NCBI GenBank assembly: GCA_023391335.1
Contig: JAEWBG010000011.1
Coordinates: forward strand, 1-57,251
Direction of reading: 5' to 3'
DNA length: 57,251 bases
Source: Pseudomonadota bacterium
GTDB lineage: Bacteria > Pseudomonadota > Gammaproteobacteria > Steroidobacterales > Steroidobacteraceae
This document shows positions 51,594-57,251 of the stretch, piece by piece (position 1 is the stretch's first letter; each line of letters begins with the position of its first letter). A program made the translations under genes and the position numbers. The notes beneath the pieces are model-generated. The model did no database searches. It saw only the letters and a list, made by a program, of their open reading frames with translations, and was not told the origin of the DNA.

Positions 51594-54313
51594 TGCGCAA
51601 GGCTTGGGAACTGGCCGGACTGGGTTCTCGAGTCGCCACTCGAACATTTCTCATCTTCGCTGCGTGCCTGTCGCTGCCGGCGATCATCGCCGCAATTTCG
51701 CTGAATGCGTACGTCTCGAAACAAGCCGAGCGGCGTGCGCACGAAGAGCTGCTCACCCGCGCGAAGAACTTCGGCTTTCTGCTGTTCGAGAGACTCAAGG
51801 ACACGGACGAAGACCTGAGCCACGCGGCTGATCTCGTTTTAGCTGGCAAGCTCTCGGTCGAGCAGCTCTACACGCTGCAATCAAAGCGATTTCACGTGAC
51901 GAACGTACTGGCCCAATCGAGCGGTTCGGCCAGCACCGCCTCGCGAATCGAAATAACTCACGAGGCCGGCGCAGCACGTCCCACGATTTCGTTGACTCGT
52001 GCAAACGATCGATCCTCGCTGACCATCCACGCCGACATCGATCCTGATTACTTGTGGGACACGGATGCGGTCGCGAGCGCGACGGTCGGACTGTGCGTAC
52101 GGCATGGCGCGGATGTCCTTCACTGCGCCTCCACTTCTGCAGCGTCGGACATGTTGCGAGCGCGTTGGGCCCTGTTCTTGCGCGCGCGATTTGGGACGGA
52201 TGATTGGACGATCGAAGCGTCGCAGGACGCAGCCTCCGCGTTAGCCACGGTCGATGACTTCAAACGCATCCTGCCGCTCGCGACGATCGGCATCATCTTC
52301 GCCGCCTCGCTGCTCACGGTCGTGTACTTGCGTCGCAGTCACCGCCCGCTCGCCACGCTTGCGAAGGCAGCGGAGAACATCGGACGGCGGCGTTTCGATC
52401 AGCAAGTCACGGTCGAAAGCGACGATGAATTCGGCAAGCTCGCGCATGTCTTCAATCGCATGTCCGCAAACCTTGGCCACCAATTCGGCCTGATGAGCCT
52501 GCTCGCGCGCATCGATCGCATGATTTTGCGCGACCCGCCGGTGAATGAACTCTTGCAAGCAGTACTACCGCAACTTCCCACGTTGCTGCGCGCGCAAGCG
52601 GTGATCGTCGCGGTGCAAAGCGGCGGAGATATCTGCATGTACAGAGCATCTCGCAACACCTCCTACGTAAGCGTGAACCGCATGGATGGCGATCAGGATC
52701 TCTTGCACAGATTGTTGACGCAGGACGATCAAGCAAATGGACTCGAAGCGCTCATGCAGAGCAAGTCGGACCGAACCGGCCGCATTCCCATTGAAGTGCT
52801 CGGCAATGTTCGCGGTGCGCTGATCTTCGTCAATTCCTCAAGCGCGGCGCGCCCGGGGCAGCTGCGACATGCACGTGCCTTCGCGAGCAGATTTGCGGTC
52901 GCGCTCGGCAGTGAAGAGCGGCGTTGCGCCTTGATTCAACAGGCTTACTACGATGGCTTGACGGGTTTGCCGAATCGTCAGTTGTTTTCGGATCGTCTCG
53001 CGCGCGCATTGATCAACGCGCGCGCCCAAGGGACACAGCTCGCGTTGATCTATATCGACCTGGATCGCTTTCAAACCATCAACGATTCGCTCGGTCACTC
53101 GGCCGGCGATGAACTCATCAAAGTGGTGGCATCGCGACTCGCCTCCTTGGTCCGCGACAGCGACACTGTTGCCCGCATCGGGGGCGATGAATTCATCGTG
53201 ATCACGCACAATCTCGTCGAGCATCAGCTGCGCTTGATGGCTGAGCGCATCCAGGCGGCGCTGCGCGAGCCGCTGACGATTCGCGATGTCAGTTGTTCGG
53301 TCCAAGGTTCGCTTGGCATCGCGCTGTTTCCGAACGACGCGCAATCTGCAGAGACCTTACTCAGGAATGCGGACATCGCTGCAAATCGCGCCAAAGCGGC
53401 GGGCGGCGCGCAGATCGTGTTCTTCGAGGAACGCATGGATCGCGAGGCCATGCATCGACTGAACATCGAGCAGAGATTGCGCCGCGCGCTCGATCAGAAA
53501 TCACTGCAACTGGCATTCCAACCTAAGGTGCGAATCAGCGACATGCAGATTTGCGGCGTCGAGGCACTGGCGCGTTGGACCGATGAGGAATTCGGCGAAG
53601 TGTCCCCCGCGGTGTTCATCCCCATCGCCGAGGAATGCGGGTTAATCGAAAGGCTGGGCGAATGGGCACTGCGCGAGGCTTGCCTGCAATTCCAGCAGTG
53701 GCGGCGTGAGCGCATCGAGGTCGATCACATCAGCGTCAACGTCTCGGTTCGACAACTGCGAAGCCCCACCTTCGTGAGCCTCGTACTCACCATTCTCGAT
53801 TCGACCGGGACGCCCGCGCGGGCCCTGGAATTGGAAGTCACCGAATCGACGCTCGCCTCCAATCCGGCGCAAATCTACGAGCGGTTGCAACAACTGCGCG
53901 ATGCAGGAGTAAGAATCGCGATCGATGATTTCGGCACGGGCTATTCATCCCTAGCGGCGATTTGCGAAATGCCAGCTGACACGCTGAAGATCGATCGCAC
54001 GTTCGTGAAAGACAGCGATTCGACTGAGCGTGCTGCAGCAATCCTGCAAGCCATCGCCTCGATGGCGCACGCGCTCGGCAAGATGACCGTTGCCGAAGGT
54101 GTGGAGACGAAGGCGCAACTCGCTGCACTGAAGCGCGTCGGTGCGGATTTCGTGCAAGGCTATTTGCTCGCCCGCCCGCTGAGCTCTGCCAGCTTCGTGG
54201 ACTTCCTTCGATCGCACCGCGGTTCGGTGAGCAGCATCGTTGCGTCGGCAGAAGAATCCGAGGAAACGACTCGATCCAACGTCGTGCGCCTTTCCACCGA
54301 TCGCGCGCGCTGA
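51593..54313 (+). CDS. GGDEF-EAL c-di-GMP enzyme with periplasmic and GAF sensors
   Basis: A 906-residue membrane protein. Helix 1 at about 20-42 and helix 2 at about 225-245 enclose a periplasmic sensor of about 180 residues. A HAMP segment follows (RRRFDQQVTVESDDEFGKLAHVFN), then a GAF-like domain (320-440). The GGDEF domain has RIGGDEF with an intact inhibitory site RDSD five residues before it, so it should make c-di-GMP. The EAL domain keeps GVEALARW, NVSVRQL, LEVTEST, DDFGTGYSSL, LKIDRTFV and AEGVET, so it should also degrade it. Translation is coupled to the pseudopilin gene just upstream. Confidence 0.94.
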   Translation: MRKAWELAGLGSRVATRTFLIFAACLSLPAIIAAISLNAYVSKQAERRAHEELLTRAKNFGFLLFERLKDTDEDLSHAADLVLAGKLSVEQLYTLQSKRFHVTNVLAQSSGSASTASRIEITHEAGAARPTISLTRANDRSSLTIHADIDPDYLWDTDAVASATVGLCVRHGADVLHCASTSAASDMLRARWALFLRARFGTDDWTIEASQDAASALATVDDFKRILPLATIGIIFAASLLTVVYLRRSHRPLATLAKAAENIGRRRFDQQVTVESDDEFGKLAHVFNRMSANLGHQFGLMSLLARIDRMILRDPPVNELLQAVLPQLPTLLRAQAVIVAVQSGGDICMYRASRNTSYVSVNRMDGDQDLLHRLLTQDDQANGLEALMQSKSDRTGRIPIEVLGNVRGALIFVNSSSAARPGQLRHARAFASRFAVALGSEERRCALIQQAYYDGLTGLPNRQLFSDRLARALINARAQGTQLALIYIDLDRFQTINDSLGHSAGDELIKVVASRLASLVRDSDTVARIGGDEFIVITHNLVEHQLRLMAERIQAALREPLTIRDVSCSVQGSLGIALFPNDAQSAETLLRNADIAANRAKAAGGAQIVFFEERMDREAMHRLNIEQRLRRALDQKSLQLAFQPKVRISDMQICGVEALARWTDEEFGEVSPAVFIPIAEECGLIERLGEWALREACLQFQQWRRERIEVDHISVNVSVRQLRSPTFVSLVLTILDSTGTPARALELEVTESTLASNPAQIYERLQQLRDAGVRIAIDDFGTGYSSLAAICEMPADTLKIDRTFVKDSDSTERAAAILQAIASMAHALGKMTVAEGVETKAQLAALKRVGADFVQGYLLARPLSSASFVDFLRSHRGSVSSIVASAEESEETTRSNVVRLSTDRAR

Positions 54314-54459
54314 GCTTCTGGCTGGGACGGCGATTTGGCGCTGTTCGCACAGAGCATCCGTGTTCCTCGCTCGAAACCGAATCATCCGAATCGCTCCAGG
54401 CCAAGGAACCTCGTGCGCACTCACGGATTCCGTCCTGCACCCTCCGCAGGAGCTGAACC

Positions 54460-55038
54460 GTGGCAATGAAGCTCGAGATCATCATCGGCAGCACGCGACC
54501 GAAGCGCATCAGCCCAACCATTGCGCATTGGGTACAGCACTCGGCCATTCAGCACGGCGGGTTCGAAGTTCCGCTCGTCGACTTGGCGGAAGTCAATCTG
54601 CCGTTGCTCGACGAGGACGCACACCCTCGGCTGAAGGCGTATGAGCACGAACACTCCAAGCGCTGGAGCGCCATCGTGGACGCCGCCGATGCGTTCGTCT
54701 TCATCACTCCGGAATACGACTACTTCCCGTCAGCGGCGCTCGTGAATGCCATTCAGTACTTGGCGTTGGAATGGCGCCGCAAACCAGCAGGAATCGTCAG
54801 CTATGGAGGGATTTCTGGAGGTCTGCGCGCCGCGCAGATTTTGCGGCAGCTACTGGCAAGCTTAAACGTGCACCCACTACCGCAGGTGGTTCCGGTTCCG
54901 AACTTCCCGCAGTTCATCGGTGAGGATCAATTGTTCCAACCGAATCCGCCGATGTCACAGGGCATGACAGTCATGTTGGACGAGCTCGTACTGTGGAGTC
55001 GCGCACTGCAGCGTATGCGGCAAGAAGCGACAGCTTGA
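54460..55038 (+). CDS. NAD(P)H-dependent FMN reductase-like flavoprotein
   Basis: A 192-residue flavodoxin-fold protein. The GTG start at 54460 has an AGGAG site seven bases upstream; the ATG two codons later is the alternative. Motifs are IIIGSTRPKRISPTIAHWV (phosphate loop), FITPEYDYFPSAALVNAIQYL and GIVSYGGISGGLRAAQIL, the FMN-binding marks of the NADPH-dependent FMN reductase/ArsH-like group. It is cytoplasmic and would reduce flavin or quinones. Substrate not known. Alone on the plus strand. Confidence 0.9.
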   Translation: MAMKLEIIIGSTRPKRISPTIAHWVQHSAIQHGGFEVPLVDLAEVNLPLLDEDAHPRLKAYEHEHSKRWSAIVDAADAFVFITPEYDYFPSAALVNAIQYLALEWRRKPAGIVSYGGISGGLRAAQILRQLLASLNVHPLPQVVPVPNFPQFIGEDQLFQPNPPMSQGMTVMLDELVLWSRALQRMRQEATA

Positions 55039-55055
55039 TCCCTACGCGCTCTGTG

Positions 55056-55583
55056 CTATGTGCGCGGGCATTGCGAAGGCGCTGCGTTCAGGTGGCGCGA
55101 CGCCTCTTGTTCAGTGACAGTCGTAGGCGGTGGCCCACCACCATCGAACAACACCACCCAGGGAGACTTCGCATCGTTGCGCACCCACACGGATACGAAC
55201 TCTCCGATCTTGTAGATTGAGACGCCCTGCTCGCTTTTTGCCTCAAGAACAAAGGGTCCGCGGCTGATTGCGATATTCGGATCGGCGCCGATCGAAACAT
55301 ACTGCGGACGCCATTTCAGCGTGACCGTCGTGCCTTCAATGATCGACTTCCATCCTTCAACGATCGCATCGCGTCCGCGCTGCGGATTGGGCGAAGCTGC
55401 GCCGAACACAGCGCCGGGGTGAATGTGCTCGGCAAATGCCTTGGCATCGTGATGCTCGACCGTATCGGCAAAACTACGCTCTCGCGCCCACACACCGCAT
55501 TCCTCCGCTGAGAAGGTTTGATCGGCAAAGGCGTTGAGGCACGCGAGTACAAGCGCGATGATCACGGCGATCTTCGGTTTCAT
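55056..55583 (-). CDS. exported NTF2-like (DUF4440-type) protein
   Basis: A 175-residue protein with a signal peptide (VIIALVLACLNAFA-D). The mature part is an NTF2-like cone: ERSFADTVEHHDAKAFAEHI, GRDAIVEGWKSIIEG, LKWRPQYVSI, SRGPFVLEAK and VRNDAKSPWVVLFDGG. The family is diverse; no function can be assigned. The ATG at 55583 is directly preceded by five perfect AACTGCC heptamers, leaving no place for a normal ribosome-binding site. The frame stays open upstream through the repeats, so a longer product is possible. Confidence 0.82.
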   Translation of the reverse strand: MKPKIAVIIALVLACLNAFADQTFSAEECGVWARERSFADTVEHHDAKAFAEHIHPGAVFGAASPNPQRGRDAIVEGWKSIIEGTTVTLKWRPQYVSIGADPNIAISRGPFVLEAKSEQGVSIYKIGEFVSVWVRNDAKSPWVVLFDGGGPPPTTVTEQEASRHLNAAPSQCPRT

Positions 55584-55623
55584 GGCAGTTGGCAGTTGGC
55601 AGTTGGCAGTTGGCAGTTGGCAA
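55584..55623 (-). repeat. five perfect heptamers abutting a start codon
   Basis: Five exact GGCAGTT units (55584-55618, plus strand) and a partial sixth, ending at the base next to the start codon of the NTF2-like gene. A looser GTTGACC/GTTGGCA run follows near 55676-55690. The remaining gap to 55820 holds no gene. Confidence 0.85.
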
Positions 55624-55820
55624 CCAGAGTGTTCCCGATCCTTCTCCCGAGTGCCAAGCCCCAACTCGTGCCGCGTTGACCGTTGGCAGGCGACGGCGAG
55701 TGATTCCGCCCCAACTCCACGTCCGGCTTCTGGTTTCCCGTTCCTGACGCACATGGATGTGCTAATGCCGCGGAGGCAGGACGCCGAGAGCGGCCGTTTC
55801 CCGTTTCCCTACTCGCACCC

Positions 55821-56264
55821 TCACTCACCCGGAATAATCGAAATCTTGCCATTACGCTCGAGCACTGCGTACTTGATTTGATCGAGCCGTTCGAGTCCAT
55901 GCGACTCGCGGGCCGCATCGAGCACATCGTCGACATCGACGCGTTCTTTCGCCATTCGATCCTGCAGCGGTTTACCGTGTTCGACGATCAGCAGCGGCAT
56001 GCCATCTAGCACGCGCTCGACCACCGCGAAACGCTGCTTTAGCTCCGACATCAGGATATTGAGTCCCACGAGCGTGCCGACGAGCAGCAGCGAGTTCGTC
56101 ATCGAGTTGTCGCTGCCTACCATCGCCTGCTGAGTGGCTTCGCTGATGATCAGCAGTAATACGAAATCGAACGTGGTGACTTCGGCAAGCGTGCGCTTAC
56201 CCGCCAATCGGAACAGGATCAGCAATACTGCATAAACGACGGTCGCGCGCACTACAGAGTCCAT
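55821..56264 (-). CDS. DUF421 (YetF-like) membrane protein
   Basis: A 147-residue protein started at the ATG at 56264, which has a GAGGAG site; a longer open frame upstream is a shadow of the next gene. Three helices (about 5-22, 32-50, 58-76) contain RLAGKRTLAEVTTFDFVLLLIISEATQQAMVG, the DUF421/YetF hallmark, followed by a small soluble domain with GMPLLIVEHGKPLQDRMAKERV and LDQIKYAVLERNGKISII. Function unknown; members occur in sporulation and stress contexts. It is 14 bp after the 56279-56785 gene, with which it is usually paired. Confidence 0.9.
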   Translation of the reverse strand: MDSVVRATVVYAVLLILFRLAGKRTLAEVTTFDFVLLLIISEATQQAMVGSDNSMTNSLLLVGTLVGLNILMSELKQRFAVVERVLDGMPLLIVEHGKPLQDRMAKERVDVDDVLDAARESHGLERLDQIKYAVLERNGKISIIPGE

Positions 56265-56278
56265 AGCATGCTCCTCGC

Positions 56279-56785
56279 TCAGGGATAGACGAATTGCCGA
56301 ACCAAAACCGGCGCAGAGTCTCCAATCTGAAACTGCCCCGCATTCCAGCCCACATGTTGGGGCTCCACATGGAAGACGATGTGCGAACCGGGTGCAACGA
56401 CGTGGAAGGTAAACACGACCGAGTTCGCTGAGATCGCTTGATCCACCGGGTTGGGTGTGATCGCCACGATTTCGAAATGCTCTAGTAGCTGGGAACTGAT
56501 CCGCACCTTGAGAGCGGCACGTTCGTTCGCATCGGCATTGGGCTCGACCCTCCACTGTGTCGGACCATCGCGCCGCGCAAAGCGATCTAGAAGTAGCAGT
56601 CCCGTCCGTGTGGCGATCCTCTGATGAGCGAGCGGACCGTTGCCTAGCAACCCGGCGCAAGCCGCGATGAGCAGCAAGGCGAGCACTAGCCAACCCATGC
56701 GCTGCACCATCCATTCGCGCCGGTGGAAAGTCTCTTCGGCGCGGAATTCATCCAACTCGCGGCGCTTCGTTCGGCTCGCTTGCAT
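56279..56785 (-). CDS. membrane-anchored protein of the DUF421 pair
   Basis: A 168-residue protein with one N-terminal helix (about residues 29-50, WLVLALLLIAACAGLLG) and a periplasmic beta-rich domain (RVEPNADANERAALKVRI, VEPQHVGWNAGQFQIGD). I recognise the arrangement next to DUF421 genes but no named family. Co-transcribed with the DUF421 gene 14 bp downstream; probably a periplasmic partner of it. Confidence 0.75.
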   Translation of the reverse strand: MQASRTKRRELDEFRAEETFHRREWMVQRMGWLVLALLLIAACAGLLGNGPLAHQRIATRTGLLLLDRFARRDGPTQWRVEPNADANERAALKVRISSQLLEHFEIVAITPNPVDQAISANSVVFTFHVVAPGSHIVFHVEPQHVGWNAGQFQIGDSAPVLVRQFVYP

Positions 56786-56945
56786 GCGGCACTAACGCGC
56801 TGCGGCGTTTGTAGGTTTCTTATCTACGAATGAATGTTGAGGCCGCGTTTGTTGACCGATCTCCACTCGCGGCCGATCGAAAGCCGGAACTCGGTTTGTC
56901 GGACGGACATTGGTATGCGGTGGTCAGCAAACGGACAAAGTAGCC

Positions 56946-57251
56946 GTGAACATCGGACGCATTAAATCGCTTGGGGCATTCTCTATTGCTGCTGCATTGC
57001 TAGTTTCCGGCTGCGGTGGTGGCGGTGGTGGTGGCGGCGGTGGCGGCAGCCCCGAAACAGGAGCACAAAATCCGCCTGCAACGCCGACTCCAACTCCGGC
57101 TCCGGCTCCGGCTCCGACTCCGACTCCGACTCCGGCCCCAACTCCGGCTCCGACTCCGGCTCCAAGTCCGGCACCCGCTCCAACGCCGACGCCTACACCG
57201 ACTCCAACGCCGACGCCGACTCCGGTGCCAACACCAACACCTGCGCCGACG
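56946..57251 (+). CDS. Gly/Pro-rich lipoprotein, cut by the window end
   Basis: A partial gene from a GTG at 56946, open to the window edge (102 codons seen). The signal has lipobox LLVSGC, then eleven glycines in a row, then SPETGAQNPPAT and a long Pro-Thr/Pro-Ala run coded by repeated CCGACT/CCGGCT hexamers. This is a typical start for a large surface lipoprotein with a spacer that crosses the cell wall. What follows cannot be seen. Confidence 0.75.
   Translation, partial: MNIGRIKSLGAFSIAAALLVSGCGGGGGGGGGGGSPETGAQNPPATPTPTPAPAPAPTPTPTPAPTPAPTPAPSPAPAPTPTPTPTPTPTPTPVPTPTPAPT

Noticed and set aside
56265..56714. N-terminal extension of the DUF421 protein
   Set aside because: The extra frame is antiparallel in composition to the real gene at 56279-56785 read in another frame on the same strand, Arg-rich and without family sequence.
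1..57251. tRNA or rRNA genes
   Set aside because: No cloverleaf-like or ribosomal RNA sequence was recognised by eye on either strand; a dedicated scan was not possible.

Overview
The window looks like a chromosomal segment of a Gram-negative, moderately GC-rich proteobacterium. It encodes TonB, Omp85 and DcaP-type outer-membrane proteins, several lipoproteins with clear lipoboxes, a SPOR domain, and a CrbS/CrbR-type two-component pair. My best guess is a gammaproteobacterium on the Xanthomonadales/Nevskiales/Steroidobacter side; this rests on general family resemblance and was not tested by any search. No tRNA, rRNA, phage, CRISPR array or complete insertion sequence was recognised. Mobile content is a REP-type (Y1) transposase cut by the left edge and several families of short intergenic repeats.

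Layout, left to right. 0-8 kb: partial Y1 transposase, SDR protein, an exported M49-like zinc peptidase with a YrdB-like membrane protein and a small cupin, an isoaspartyl peptidase, and a lipoprotein built of ten ~84-residue repeats. 8-17 kb: carbon uptake and sensing: an MHS-family transporter and DcaP-like porin (shared operon, clear terminator), then a CrbS/MxtR-like hybrid kinase beside its LuxR-type regulator, then a chemotaxis receptor. 17-20 kb: feoA-feoB plus a small Cys-rich membrane protein behind a Fur-like operator. 20-32 kb: a GT39 glycosyltransferase and then the most striking locus: five tightly overlapping minus-strand genes (cytochrome b-like membrane protein, 21-haem cytochrome, 17/18-haem cytochrome, SPOR/TPR/beta-barrel protein, lipoprotein), facing a membrane-anchored Fe-S/FAD/NAD(P) oxidoreductase overlapping an exported Sel1/ankyrin protein. 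Together these read as a path for electrons from the cytoplasm across the inner membrane and periplasm to the outer membrane.

32-45 kb: sialate O-acetylesterase, glycine-zipper protein, host-attachment-family protein, a xenosiderophore operon (TonB receptor, PiuC-like hydroxylase, PepSY protein) with a second Fur-like operator, an M48 peptidase with an AIM24-like protein, and the glutathione-dependent formaldehyde pathway (adhC, fghA), where adhC is flanked by ~116-bp inverted repeats. 44-47 kb: a histidine kinase / double-domain KaiC-like ATPase / receiver operon. 47-57 kb: BON-domain protein, Omp85-type protein, PAP2 lipoprotein, a lone GspG-like pseudopilin overlapping a GGDEF-EAL protein, an FMN reductase-like protein, an NTF2-like protein whose start codon abuts five perfect heptamer repeats, a DUF421 pair, and a Gly/Pro-rich lipoprotein cut by the right edge.

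Four intergenic repeat types recur: GTTGNCR heptads (often in inverted arms), GGGTGTCCA motifs, the 116-bp element flanking adhC, and GTGATGG-rich palindromic elements just after stop codons.
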